Source: Nocardioidaceae bacterium (GTDB taxonomy: Bacteria > Actinomycetota > Actinomycetes > Propionibacteriales > Nocardioidaceae). From it: a DNA stretch of 36,457 bases. Positions 17,184 through 26,086 of this stretch are shown here, piece by piece (within the stretch, counting starts at the first letter, position 1; every line of letters starts with the position of its first letter). Position numbers and translations under genes: made by a program. The notes below the pieces were generated by a model, which saw nothing but the letters and a program-made list of their open reading frames with translations, had not been told where the DNA came from and made no database searches. The DNA is taken from positions 1-36,457 of the forward strand of contig JABFXA010000330.1 of assembly GCA_013361955.1 (NCBI GenBank). The letters run 5' to 3'.

Positions 17184-17907
17184 CCGTCGCGGCCGTCTGC
17201 ACCAGCCGGGGCAGGCACCGCTCCAGGCCGTCCCGGTCCAGCCGGGTCGAGGGTCCCGTCACCGACAGCGTCGCGACCGTGCGCCCGTCCGCCCCGCGCA
17301 GCGGCGCCGCCGCGGTGTTCACCCCGGCGATCGTCTCCCCGAACGCGAGCCCGTAGCCGGTCCGCCGGGACTCCCGCACCGCCTCGAAGAGCGCCTCCGC
17401 GCTCGGCGGGTCGGCCGGCCGGATCGCCGACGGGCGGCGTTCGCCCAGGATCCGGCGCACCTCCTCGTCGGGCAGGTCCGCGAGCAGCAGCCGGCTCGGC
17501 GCGCCGCACCACAGCGGCAGCGTCCGGCCGATGTCGAAGGTGCGCCGCAGCTCCGAGCCGCTGACCACCTGCTCGATGTGCAGCAGCTCGTCGCCGACCG
17601 AGACCGACAGGCCGACGGTCTCGCCGGTGACGTCGCGCAGCCGGGACATGTGCGGCAGCGCCACCGAGCGCAGGTCGATCCGCTTCTGGTACGCCGTGCC
17701 GAGCACCAGCGTGCGCGGCCCCAGCCCGTAGCGCCGCGAACGCGGGTCCTGCACCGCCAGCCCGGCCTCGACCAGGGTCGCCAGGATCCGCTGGACCGCG
17801 CTCTTGGACACGGCGGCCTGGTCGGCCAGCTCGCGGATGCTCAGGTCCCGGTCGGTGCGGGCCAGCAGGTCGAGCGTCTGCACCGCGCGCCGGATCGACT
17901 CGCTCAC
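17155..17907 (-). CDS. IclR-family transcriptional regulator
   Basis: 250 residues, the usual IclR length. The N-terminal winged helix (SIRRAVQTLDLLA, then LSIRELADQAAVSKSAVQRIL) is followed by the effector domain with TGETVGLSVSVGDELLHIEQV, SRLLLADLP and TGYGLAFGETIAGVNTAAAPL. Start is GTG 17907 with GGGGG 6-7 nt upstream; a longer in-frame start at 17982 would add 25 unlikely residues and overlap the promoter area. It is divergent from the transporter-sulfatase pair and probably controls it; IclR proteins often bind the transported or degraded compound. Confidence 0.92.
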   Translation of the reverse strand: MSESIRRAVQTLDLLARTDRDLSIRELADQAAVSKSAVQRILATLVEAGLAVQDPRSRRYGLGPRTLVLGTAYQKRIDLRSVALPHMSRLRDVTGETVGLSVSVGDELLHIEQVVSGSELRRTFDIGRTLPLWCGAPSRLLLADLPDEEVRRILGERRPSAIRPADPPSAEALFEAVRESRRTGYGLAFGETIAGVNTAAAPLRGADGRTVATLSVTGPSTRLDRDGLERCLPRLVQTAATVSGLLGHHA

Positions 17908-17974
17908 CGGCGCCCCCAGCAAAGTCGAGTTTCCCGGTCGTATTTGACGAGAGTCGTCCGGTGGGCCACTCTGA

Positions 17975-18002
17975 TGTCCCATCGTACGTCGCTGTGTCCC
18001 AT
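17975..18002 (+). promoter_or_regulatory. Direct repeat TGTCCCAT in the iclR/transporter gap
   Basis: TGTCCCAT occurs at 17975-17982 and 17995-18002, exactly 20 bp apart (about two helix turns). The second copy also pairs with GGGAC at 18009-18013 (GTCCC-N7-GGGAC). This is a candidate binding site for the divergent IclR protein. Confidence 0.35.
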
Positions 18003-18035
18003 GGAACGGGACGCTACCAGACGGAGGTCTCGGAG

Positions 18036-19397
18036 ATGAGCAGGACAGTGCTGGCCGACCCGGCCGCCGACAAGCCGGAGGCGTCGATCCGGCAGATCGC
18101 GGCGGCGAGCCTGATCGGCTCGGTCGTCGAGTGGTACGACTTCTTCCTCTACGGGACGATGGCCGCGCTGGTCTTCAACTCCGAGTTCTTCCCGACCGTC
18201 GACCCGCTGACCGGCACGCTCGCCGCGTTCACCACGTTCGCCGCCGGCTTCGTCACCCGCCCGCTCGGCGGCGTGCTGTTCGGGCACCTCGGCGACCGGC
18301 TGGGCCGCAAGCCGATGCTCGTGGTCACGATGATGATCATGGGCCTGTCCACGTTCGCGATGGGCCTGCTCCCGACGTACGACGCGATCGGGGTCGCCGC
18401 TCCCCTGCTGCTGGTGCTGCTGCGGATGTTCCAGGGCATCGGGCTCGGCGGCGAGTGGGGCGGCGCGGTGATCCTCTGCGTCGAGCACGCACCCGACCGT
18501 CGCCGCGGCTGGTTCTCCAGCTGGCCGCAGCTCGGGGTGCCGATCGGGCTGCTGCTGTCCACGCTCGCGGTCCGCGGGCTGTCCCCGCTCGGCGACGACG
18601 CGTTCGTCTCCTGGGCGTGGCGGATCCCGTTCCTCGCCAGCATCGTGCTGGTGGCCATCGGCCTGTTCATCCGGATGCGGATCCAGGAGCCGCCGGCCTT
18701 CCGCGACCTCGTCGAGAGCGACGCCCGCTCGCGGGTGCCGATGCTCGAGGTATTGCGCCGGCACCCGAAGACCACGCTGCTGGCGATGGGCGCGCGGATC
18801 AGCGAGTCGGTGACGTTCAACGTCTACAACGCCTTCCTCGTGACGTACGTCGTCACGGTGCTCGCCCTGAAGAACACCGTCGCCCTCAACGCCCTGCTGG
18901 TGGCCGCGGTCGTCGGCTTCTTCGTGATCCTCGCGGCAGCGCACGTCTCGGACCGCGTCGGCCGGCGGCCGGTGTTCCTCGCCGGCGCCGCCCTCGCCGC
19001 GGTCAGCGCCTTCCCGGTCTTCTGGCTGTTCGACACCAAGAACGCCGCGCTGATCACCGTCGCGGTGGTGATCGGGTGGGCGCTCGCGGCCTGCACGATG
19101 TTCGGCGCCGAGGGCGCGCTGTTCGCCGAGCTGTACCCGACCCGGGTCCGCTACAGCGGGATGTCCCTGGTCTACCAGTTCGGCGTGCTGCCCTCCGGCG
19201 CGATCGCCCCGGTGATCTGCACGCTGCTGATCCAGCGGTTCGACAACGCGGCCTGGCCGGTCGCCCTCTACGTGATCGCGATGGCGCTGATCACGATCGT
19301 GTCGCTGGTGCTGCTCCCCGAGACGCACCGCCGCGACCTGCGGGCGCACGAGACCTCGAGCGGCGCCCCGACGGCCGAGAAGGTCACCGCGGCATGA
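18036..19397 (+). CDS. MFS transporter, metabolite:H+ symporter (MHS) type
   Basis: 453 residues with about 12 membrane segments. The MHS N-terminus SLIGSVVEWYDFFLYG is clear, and the loop 2-3 signature GHLGDRLGRKPML is at 83-95. LLRMFQGIGLGGEWGGA is another family signature. MHS members carry organic acids, shikimate, betaines and similar compounds; the substrate here is unknown. Start is ATG 18036 with GGAGGT (18023-18028) 7 nt upstream, against an in-frame ATG at 17961. It overlaps the sulfatase gene by 4 bp (ATGA), which suggests import of a sulfate ester or of its product. Confidence 0.93.
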   Translation: MSRTVLADPAADKPEASIRQIAAASLIGSVVEWYDFFLYGTMAALVFNSEFFPTVDPLTGTLAAFTTFAAGFVTRPLGGVLFGHLGDRLGRKPMLVVTMMIMGLSTFAMGLLPTYDAIGVAAPLLLVLLRMFQGIGLGGEWGGAVILCVEHAPDRRRGWFSSWPQLGVPIGLLLSTLAVRGLSPLGDDAFVSWAWRIPFLASIVLVAIGLFIRMRIQEPPAFRDLVESDARSRVPMLEVLRRHPKTTLLAMGARISESVTFNVYNAFLVTYVVTVLALKNTVALNALLVAAVVGFFVILAAAHVSDRVGRRPVFLAGAALAAVSAFPVFWLFDTKNAALITVAVVIGWALAACTMFGAEGALFAELYPTRVRYSGMSLVYQFGVLPSGAIAPVICTLLIQRFDNAAWPVALYVIAMALITIVSLVLLPETHRRDLRAHETSSGAPTAEKVTAA

Positions 19398-21007
19398 CCC
19401 GTCGACCGGACATCGTGCTCGTCCTCGCCGACGACATGGGGTTCTCCGACATCGGCTGCTTCGGCGGCGAGATCGAGACCCCGAACATCGACCGGCTGGC
19501 CCGCGAGGGGGTGCGGTTCACGCAGTTCTACAACACCGCGCGGTGCAGCCCGTCGCGCGCGTCGCTGCTCACCGGGCTGCACCCGCACCAGGTCGGCGTC
19601 GGCATCCTGAACTTCGACGACACCCCCGACGGCTACCCCGGCAACCTCTCCGAGCGGTGCGTCACCGCCGCGGAGGCGCTCCAGGACGCCGGCTACGCGA
19701 CGTACCTGTCGGGCAAGTGGCACCTCGCCTCCGACATGGACACGCCCAACGGCAGCTGGCCGACCCGCCGCGGGTTCGACCGGTTCTTCGGGACACTGGA
19801 GGGCGCCGGCAGCTTCTACCGGCCGCGCACGCTCACCCGCGACGAGACGAACGTCGAGCACGAGGCGGATCAGCCCGGCTGGTACTACACCGACGCGATC
19901 AGCGACCACGCGGTGTCGTTCGTCGAGGAGCACGACGCCGCGCGCGGCGACGACCCGTTCTTCCTGTACCTCGCCTACACCGCGCCGCTCTGGCCTCTGC
20001 ACGCGCACGAGGACGACGTACGCCGCTACGACGGCCGCTTCGACGCGGGCTGGGACGTGCTCCGCGAGGAGCGGCTGGCCCGCCTCGAGAAGGAGGGCAT
20101 CGTCACCGACGAGCACGGCGGCACCGCCCTCGCCGAGCGCGACCCGCGGGTGCCGGCCTGGGCCGACAACCCCGACCCGGACTGGGACGCCCGGCGGATG
20201 CAGGTGTACGCCGCGCAGGTCGACCGGATGGACCAGGGCATCGGCCGGCTGCTCGACACCCTGGAGCGGCTCGGCCGGCTCGACGACACCCTGGTGGTCT
20301 TCCTCTCCGACAACGGCGGCTGCGCCGAGGAGCTCGACCACGACTTCGTCACCGCGTTCGTGCCGCTGCGCGACACCACCCGGGAGGGCGAGCCGGTCAC
20401 CCCCGGGAACGTGCCCGGCCTGGTGCCCGGCGGCGAGTCGACGTACATGTCCTACGGGCGCGCCTGGGCGCACCTGTCGAACACCCCGTTCCGCGAGTAC
20501 AAGCACTGGGTGCACGAGGGCGGTATCGCCACGCCGCTCGTCGCGCGCTGGCCGGCCGGCCTCGACGAGACGGGGGTCGAGGCCGGTACGCTGCACCGGC
20601 GGCCGCACCAGCTCGTCGACGTGCTGCCGACGCTGCTGCAGGCCGCCGGTGCGGCGTACCCCGACAGCCGCGGTGGGCGGCCGGTGCCGGAGGCCGAGGG
20701 GCGGAGCATGCTGCCCGCGCTGCGCGGCGAGAGCGCCGAGGACCGGGACCTGTTCTGGGAGCACGAGGGCAACTCCGCGGTCCGGTCCGGGCCGTGGAAG
20801 CTGGTGCGCAAGCACGGCCGGCCGTGGGAGCTCTACGCCATCGGGACCGACCGGGCCGAGCAGCACGACCTCGCGGACGAGCACGCCGACGTGGTCGCCG
20901 AGCTCGAGGAGCGCTACGAGGTCTGGGCGCGCCGCTGCGGGGTGATCCCGCGCGAGGTGGTCCTCGACCTCTACGCCCGACGGGGCAAGGGTCTGCCGCC
21001 GGAGTAG
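19394..21007 (+). CDS. Type I sulfatase (arylsulfatase-like)
   Basis: Hydrolyses sulfate esters. It has 537 residues and no signal peptide, so it should act in the cytoplasm after uptake. IVLVLADDMGFSDIGCFGGE holds the metal-binding Asp pair. C51-S-P-S-R55 is the Cys-type site that must be oxidised to formylglycine. SGKWHL, FLSDNGG (metal ligands) and a C-terminal PWKLVRKHGRPWELY follow. No formylglycine-generating enzyme gene is in the window. Translationally coupled to the MHS transporter (ATGA). Confidence 0.94.
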   Translation: MTRRPDIVLVLADDMGFSDIGCFGGEIETPNIDRLAREGVRFTQFYNTARCSPSRASLLTGLHPHQVGVGILNFDDTPDGYPGNLSERCVTAAEALQDAGYATYLSGKWHLASDMDTPNGSWPTRRGFDRFFGTLEGAGSFYRPRTLTRDETNVEHEADQPGWYYTDAISDHAVSFVEEHDAARGDDPFFLYLAYTAPLWPLHAHEDDVRRYDGRFDAGWDVLREERLARLEKEGIVTDEHGGTALAERDPRVPAWADNPDPDWDARRMQVYAAQVDRMDQGIGRLLDTLERLGRLDDTLVVFLSDNGGCAEELDHDFVTAFVPLRDTTREGEPVTPGNVPGLVPGGESTYMSYGRAWAHLSNTPFREYKHWVHEGGIATPLVARWPAGLDETGVEAGTLHRRPHQLVDVLPTLLQAAGAAYPDSRGGRPVPEAEGRSMLPALRGESAEDRDLFWEHEGNSAVRSGPWKLVRKHGRPWELYAIGTDRAEQHDLADEHADVVAELEERYEVWARRCGVIPREVVLDLYARRGKGLPPE

Positions 21008-21018
21008 GTGTCGGTCCC

Positions 21019-21024
21019 TACCAT
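21019..21024 (+). promoter_or_regulatory. Leaderless -10 box of the DUF1684 gene
   Basis: TACCAT, then 7 nt, then ATG 21032. This makes the ATG, not the GTG at 21008, the likely start. Confidence 0.4.
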
Positions 21025-21031
21025 CGACGGA

Positions 21032-21637
21032 ATGGACGCCTACGACATCGCCGACTGGAGGCGCCGGGTCTTCGCGCTCTACGCCGAGGTGCGGGCCGCG
21101 GCCGACCCCGCCGCGGGGCACGCGCGCTGGCGCGAGGTGCGCGACGACCTGTTCGCGACGCACCCGGCCTCGCCGCTGACCGGCGACCAGCGCGCGTCCT
21201 TCGACGGGCTGCCGGTCGCGCCGTACGACCCGGCCTGGCGGTTCGAGGTGAAGGTCGGGGCGGCCGAGCCGGCCTCGATCGAGCTGCCGTCGGGCACCGA
21301 CGGCGTGGTGCCGTTCGAGCGGGTCGGCGTGCTGGAGGTGCCCGAGGTCGGCAGTCTCGACGTCTGGCGCCTCGCGTCGTACGCCGGCGGGCTGTTCGTG
21401 CCGGTCAAGGACGCGTCGGCCGGCCGGCCCGGCGGGACGTACGGCGGTGGCCGCTACCTGCTCGACACCGTGAAGGGCGCCGACCTGCGCACCGCCGACG
21501 ACCCGCAGCGGCAGGTGCTCGACTTCAACTTCGCGTACAACCCGTCCTGCGCCTACGACCCGGCCTGGGCCTGCCCGCTGGCGCAGCCGGGCAACGTGCT
21601 CCCGGTCGCCGTGCCGGTGGGCGAGCTCGCCGCCTGA
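21032..21637 (+). CDS. DUF1684-family protein
   Basis: 201 residues, soluble. WRRRVFALYAEVRA near the N-terminus, RDDLFATHPASPLTG, GGTYGGGRYLLDTVKGAD, and LDFNFAYNPSCAYDPAWACPLAQPGN are hallmarks of DUF1684 (recognised by pattern). The Cys-Tyr-Asp-Pro cluster near the C-terminus looks like an active or metal site. Function unknown. It follows the sulfatase by 24 bp but may have its own leaderless promoter, so operon membership is uncertain. It ends directly against the stop of the convergent acetyltransferase gene. Confidence 0.8.
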   Translation: MDAYDIADWRRRVFALYAEVRAAADPAAGHARWREVRDDLFATHPASPLTGDQRASFDGLPVAPYDPAWRFEVKVGAAEPASIELPSGTDGVVPFERVGVLEVPEVGSLDVWRLASYAGGLFVPVKDASAGRPGGTYGGGRYLLDTVKGADLRTADDPQRQVLDFNFAYNPSCAYDPAWACPLAQPGNVLPVAVPVGELAA

Positions 21638-22132
21638 TCAGACCGAGAGCACGAGCCACACGTCGGGCGGCAGGTGCGGCTTGCCCGGCACCGGCCGGCG
21701 CTCCTCCGTCCAGCGGTCGCCGGCCACCTCGGCGGCGAGGCGTCGCCAGAACCGTGCGGCCGAGGGGTTCTCCTCCTGGAAGGCGATCTCCCAGTCCCCC
21801 GGGTGCAGCTCCAGCAGCCGCAGTGCGGCGACCCGACCGACGCCCTGCCGCCGGGCCGCGCGGGCCACGAAGAACTCCGCGATCCGCAGCGGTCGCTCCA
21901 CCAGCCCGCGCAGCAGCACGAAGCCGGCGGGCCTGCCGTCGAGCCGGACCAGGTACGCCGTGCGGTCCGGGTCGCCGGTCAGGTGCAGCGGCAGGTGCCC
22001 GGGGGCGAACCGGCCGAGCTCGTCGGGCAAGGTGCCGCGGAACTCGGACAGGTCGTGCCGGTAGAGCTGCCACAGGTTCTCCACCAGCGGGTGCTCGTCG
22101 TCGGTCAGCGGGCGCAGGGTCGTCTCGGGCAC
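21638..22132 (-). CDS. GNAT-family N-acetyltransferase
   Basis: 164 residues. TLRPLTDDEHPLVENLWQLYRHDLSEF is a typical start, and ARRQGVGRVAALRLLELHPG is the acetyl-CoA loop (RRxGxG). WEIAFQEENPSAARFWRRLA is the usual helix-strand after it. Substrate unknown. Start GTG 22132 has no strong ribosome-binding site. Zero-gap convergent with the DUF1684 gene. Confidence 0.82.
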   Translation of the reverse strand: MPETTLRPLTDDEHPLVENLWQLYRHDLSEFRGTLPDELGRFAPGHLPLHLTGDPDRTAYLVRLDGRPAGFVLLRGLVERPLRIAEFFVARAARRQGVGRVAALRLLELHPGDWEIAFQEENPSAARFWRRLAAEVAGDRWTEERRPVPGKPHLPPDVWLVLSV

Positions 22133-22164
22133 GGTGCGGAAGTCTTCCAGGCTCGGGAGAGTGT

Positions 22165-22205
22165 CGCCGCCCTCCCGCCGAGCAGGTTCGGGCGGGAGGG
22201 CGGCG
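22165..22205 (-). terminator. Hairpin after the M4 protease gene
   Basis: A perfect 15-bp stem (22165-22179 with 22191-22205, arms rich in GCC/GGC) and an 11-nt loop, starting 12 bp beyond the protease stop. There is no T-run, as usual in actinobacteria. It also sits upstream of the acetyltransferase gene. Confidence 0.7.
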
Positions 22206-22217
22206 GGGTGCGACGGG

Positions 22218-23864
22218 TCAGCTGACGTTGACCCCCGCCCACGCGGCGTTCACCGCGTTGGACTGCGTGCTGCCGGCGCCGTACAGGTCGCGGGCGGCGT
22301 TGAGCGACGCGGTGCGCGCGCCGTGGTAGTCGGTGTTCGACGTCATGTAGACGGTGAGCGCGCGGTACCAGATCTTCTCGGCGGTGTCGTGCCCGATGCC
22401 GGTCACGGTGGAGCCGTTGCAGGTCGGCGAGCTGTACGAGACGCCGTTCAGGGTCTTGGCGCCCGAGCCTTCCGAGAGCAGGTAGAAGAAGTGGTTGCCG
22501 ACGCCCGAGGAGTAGTGCACGTCGAGGCTGCCGACCGTCGAGCTCCAGCAGTCGGCGCTGCTGCCGTCGCTGCTGGGCTTGTCCATGCGGCGCAGACCCT
22601 GGTGGTTCTTCAGGTCGAACTGCTCGCCGATGAGGTAGTCGCCCGGGTCGTTCGGGTTGTTGGCGTAGAACTCCACGGCGGTGCCGAAGATGTCCGACGT
22701 CGACTCGTTGAGGCCACCGGACTCACCGGAGTAGGTGAGGTTCGCGGAGTTCTCGGTGACGCCGTGCGACATCTCGTGGCCGGCCACGTCGAGCGAGACC
22801 AGCGGCCCGTAGCTGGTGCCGTCGCCGTCGCCGTACGTCATCTTGCTGCCGTCCCAGAAGGCGTTGACGTAGTTCTTGCCGTAGTGCACCCGGTTGAACG
22901 ACCCCTGGCCGTTACCGAAGATGCCGTTGCGGCCGTGCACGGCCTGGTAGTACTCCCAGGTCTCGTTGCTGCCGTACTGCGCGTCGGCGCCGGCCGTGGC
23001 CCGGTTGCTGTTGCTGCCGTTGCCGAACGTCGTGGTGGTGCTGGTGATCTGGGTGCCGGCGGAGCAGCCGATCCCGAAGTACTGGCAGCCCAGCGAGTCG
23101 GACTTGTTGTTCATGTCCGTCGTGTAGGTGTTGCCGCGGATCCCCGCGTTCTTCAGTAGGTACGTCGACCCCGACTGCGTCACGCTCAGCGGCACGGTGC
23201 CGCTGGAGAGGGTGACGCCGCTGCCGTCGACCGTCTCGACCTGCTGCTCCTGGTGCAGCAGCGCGCCGGTCCGCGCGTCGACGTACGAGGCGAGCCGGCT
23301 CGGGGTGCCGTCGTCCTGGGTGCCGCCGGTGACCACCTCGTACGCCAGCCGGGGGCTGCCGCCGGTGGCGTCGACGACCAGCCGGGTGCTGTCGACCTTG
23401 TCGCCGGTGATCGACCGGGTGACCCGGTTCGGCGCGAGCGCCCGGGTCGCGGCGGCGGCCCGGCCCAGCGTCGGCGTGGTGCCCAGCGTCAGGTCGTCGG
23501 CGAGCGTCTGGCTGCGGCCCTGCCAGGCGCCGCCCTTGCCCTGGTGCACGACCAGGTCGCCGCCGACTACGGGCAGGCCGTGGTAGCTGCGGGTCATCCG
23601 GACGTGCCGGGTGCCGTCGGCGTCGACGAGCACGGAGCTGACGCGGAACGTCTGGCCGGCGCCGTCGCGGACCGCCTGCGGGTGCGTCTGGACCGCGCGC
23701 AGCGCGGCGGCGGCGAGGTCACCGGTGCGCGACGCCTGGCGGGTGTGGCCGTCGCCGGCGGCGGTGGCCCCGGTGGCGGTCACCCCGGTGGAGATGGCCG
23801 CGGCGGCCAGCGTGGCGACGCCGACCGCAGCCGTACGGCGTCTGGACGAGTGGATGCTGGGCAA
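22218..23864 (-). CDS. Secreted M4 (thermolysin-like) metalloprotease
   Basis: Zinc endopeptidase, 548 residues. The signal peptide has a basic start (HSSRRRTAAVG) and Ala-rich core to about residue 36 (GATAAGD); the Arg triplet could also serve the Tat route. The propeptide carries an FTP-like region (TRSYHGLPVVGGDLVVHQ). The catalytic domain has H363-E364-x-x-H367 (HEMSH), the third zinc ligand E387 in GGLNESTSDIFG, and VHYSSGVGNHFFYLLSEG near the end. The start is TTG 23864 with AAAGG 7 nt upstream; no ATG or GTG fits. Followed by a strong hairpin terminator. Confidence 0.94.
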   Translation of the reverse strand: MPSIHSSRRRTAAVGVATLAAAAISTGVTATGATAAGDGHTRQASRTGDLAAAALRAVQTHPQAVRDGAGQTFRVSSVLVDADGTRHVRMTRSYHGLPVVGGDLVVHQGKGGAWQGRSQTLADDLTLGTTPTLGRAAAATRALAPNRVTRSITGDKVDSTRLVVDATGGSPRLAYEVVTGGTQDDGTPSRLASYVDARTGALLHQEQQVETVDGSGVTLSSGTVPLSVTQSGSTYLLKNAGIRGNTYTTDMNNKSDSLGCQYFGIGCSAGTQITSTTTTFGNGSNSNRATAGADAQYGSNETWEYYQAVHGRNGIFGNGQGSFNRVHYGKNYVNAFWDGSKMTYGDGDGTSYGPLVSLDVAGHEMSHGVTENSANLTYSGESGGLNESTSDIFGTAVEFYANNPNDPGDYLIGEQFDLKNHQGLRRMDKPSSDGSSADCWSSTVGSLDVHYSSGVGNHFFYLLSEGSGAKTLNGVSYSSPTCNGSTVTGIGHDTAEKIWYRALTVYMTSNTDYHGARTASLNAARDLYGAGSTQSNAVNAAWAGVNVS

Positions 23865-23885
23865 TGGTCTGCCTTTCCCGAGAGG

Positions 23886-23998
23886 ACGTGCCCACGGATC
23901 GCGTAGGCACGTGTTGTGCTCTCCACCCTTCCCAACGGGGCCGGAGCCGGGAAAGACCGGCGTCGGCTCAGGTTTCTGCGGTTGCAGAACCCTGCAAC
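23886..23998 (-). other. Structured leader/intergenic region before the M4 protease
   Basis: The 144-bp gap 23865-24008 contains ACGTGCC (23886-23892) with GGCACGT (23906-23912), GCCGG (23946-23950) with CCGGC (23957-23961), and two mutually exclusive hairpins. These are TTCTGC-GGTT-GCAGAA (23974-23989) and GTTGCAG-AACC-CTGCAAC (23981-23998). The last two lie just after the stop of the upstream hydrolase gene and could end its transcript or act as an operator or switch for the protease. Confidence 0.5.
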
Positions 23999-24008
23999 AC
24001 CCGGGCCG

Positions 24009-24716
24009 CTACCGGGTCGGCAGCTCGCGGTGCAGGAAGGTCAGCGTGCGCTCCCAGGCCAGCGCCGACGCGTCGTTGTCGTGCAGCGCGAAGTTCCAGT
24101 TGTCGAAGGCGTGGTTGGCCTTCGGGTAGGTGTGGAACTCGGTGTCGGGATGGTCGGTGGCGACCGCCTCCTCGATCTGGCCGACCACCCGCGCGGGGAT
24201 GTAGTCGTCGGCGAGCCCGAAGTGGTAGATGCTCGGCGCGGTCACCTGGTCGGCGAGCTCGAGCAGGTTCGGCAGCGCGGAGCCGTAGTAGCTCACCAGC
24301 ACGTCGGGGTCCTCGTCGGCGGCCACGTTGAACGCCAGCCCGCCACCGAAGCAGAAGCCGAGCACGCCGGTGCCGCCGTGCACCTCGTCGCGGCGCCGGA
24401 GCTCCTGCAGGGCGTGCACCGAGTCCTGCACGGTCGTCGGCCAGTCCAGCGCGTTCATCCGCCGGAACGCCTCGTCCATCGCGCCCTCCGCGGACTCGTC
24501 GATCGGAGAGCTCTCGACGCGCCAGTAGAGCTCGGGCGCCAGCACGACGTACCCCTCGTCGGCGAGCGCCTCGCCGCGGGTCTGGATGTAGCGGCTGATG
24601 CCGAAGATCTCCTGGAGCAGCACCACCCCGGCGCCACCGCCGCCGTCGGGTGTCCAGAGGTGGGCGGGCATGTCGCCCGCGTCGGTGCGGACCGTGACCA
24701 TCGCGTGGCTGCTCAT
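24009..24716 (-). CDS. Dienelactone hydrolase-family protein
   Basis: 235 residues, cytoplasmic. The active-site residues fall almost exactly where they do in the Pseudomonas enzyme: Glu36 in LQEIFG, Cys122 in GFCFGG, Asp171 in ADDYIP and His202 in NHAF. It therefore probably hydrolyses a lactone or ester, and may serve aromatic catabolism, although no chlorocatechol genes are nearby. Start ATG 24716; CATACT lies 6 nt upstream. Confidence 0.9.
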   Translation of the reverse strand: MSSHAMVTVRTDAGDMPAHLWTPDGGGGAGVVLLQEIFGISRYIQTRGEALADEGYVVLAPELYWRVESSPIDESAEGAMDEAFRRMNALDWPTTVQDSVHALQELRRRDEVHGGTGVLGFCFGGGLAFNVAADEDPDVLVSYYGSALPNLLELADQVTAPSIYHFGLADDYIPARVVGQIEEAVATDHPDTEFHTYPKANHAFDNWNFALHDNDASALAWERTLTFLHRELPTR

Positions 24717-24737
24717 GGAGGCAGTATGTCGGCAAAC

Positions 24738-25172
24738 TCAACCGTGCAGGGCGATCGCGTGCCGGGCGGCCGCGCGCGCCCGGGTGCGGTCGCCGGCCGC
24801 GTCGTACGCGAGCGCGAGGCGGTACCAGGCCTGCCAGTCGTCCGGCCGCAGCTCCGCCTCCCGGCGCATCCGCTCGAACAGCGCGTCCGCGGCGGCCCGG
24901 TCGACACGCCCCGACGGCCGTCGCGGCAGGTCGTCGGGAGGCAGCCCGCCCTCGGACTCCAGGGCGTCGGCGAGCCGGGCGGTACGGCGCCCGAACTCCA
25001 CCTCGCGGTACACCAGCAGCAGCCCGACCACCGGCAGCACGAGCAGCGCCAGCCCGAGCGCGACCCCGACGGCGGTGCCGGTCGCGACCAGGGCGACCCC
25101 CTTGAGCCCGATGGTGACCGCGTAGAAGACGACGACGACCAGGATCACGCCGAGGGTGAGCTTGGTCCGCAC
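24738..25172 (-). CDS. Membrane-anchored TPR-like small protein
   Basis: 144 residues. Two hydrophobic segments (about 6-24 and 28-54, VALGLALLVLPVVGLLLVY) are followed by a cytoplasmic tail. The tail carries one TPR-like unit at about 104-142 (DDWQAWYRLALAYDAAGDRTRARAAARHAI). Start is GTG 25172 with TACCGT 7 nt upstream, so it may be transcribed separately from dapB, which ends 24 bp before. Function unknown. Confidence 0.72.
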   Translation of the reverse strand: MRTKLTLGVILVVVVFYAVTIGLKGVALVATGTAVGVALGLALLVLPVVGLLLVYREVEFGRRTARLADALESEGGLPPDDLPRRPSGRVDRAAADALFERMRREAELRPDDWQAWYRLALAYDAAGDRTRARAAARHAIALHG

Positions 25173-25179
25173 GGCGACG

Positions 25180-25185
25180 ACGGTA
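25180..25185 (-). promoter_or_regulatory. Leaderless -10 box of the TPR-like gene
   Basis: TACCGT on the minus strand, 7 nt before GTG 25172, inside the 24-bp gap after dapB. Confidence 0.4.
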
Positions 25186-25196
25186 TCGGGGCGGGC

Positions 25197-26086
<890 letters not shown>

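Noticed and set aside
18131-22329. Two plus-strand ORFs of over 900 codons
   Set aside because: Frame shadows of the transporter, sulfatase and DUF1684 genes; the first merely reads into the true sulfatase frame.
22134-23159. Plus-strand ORFs opposite the M4 protease
   Set aside because: Antisense shadows; the minus strand has signal peptide, HEMSH and the third zinc ligand.
9882-25172. Classical genomic island with integrase or tRNA attachment site
   Set aside because: No integrase, transposase, tRNA gene or flanking direct repeat was found; codon style is like the rest.
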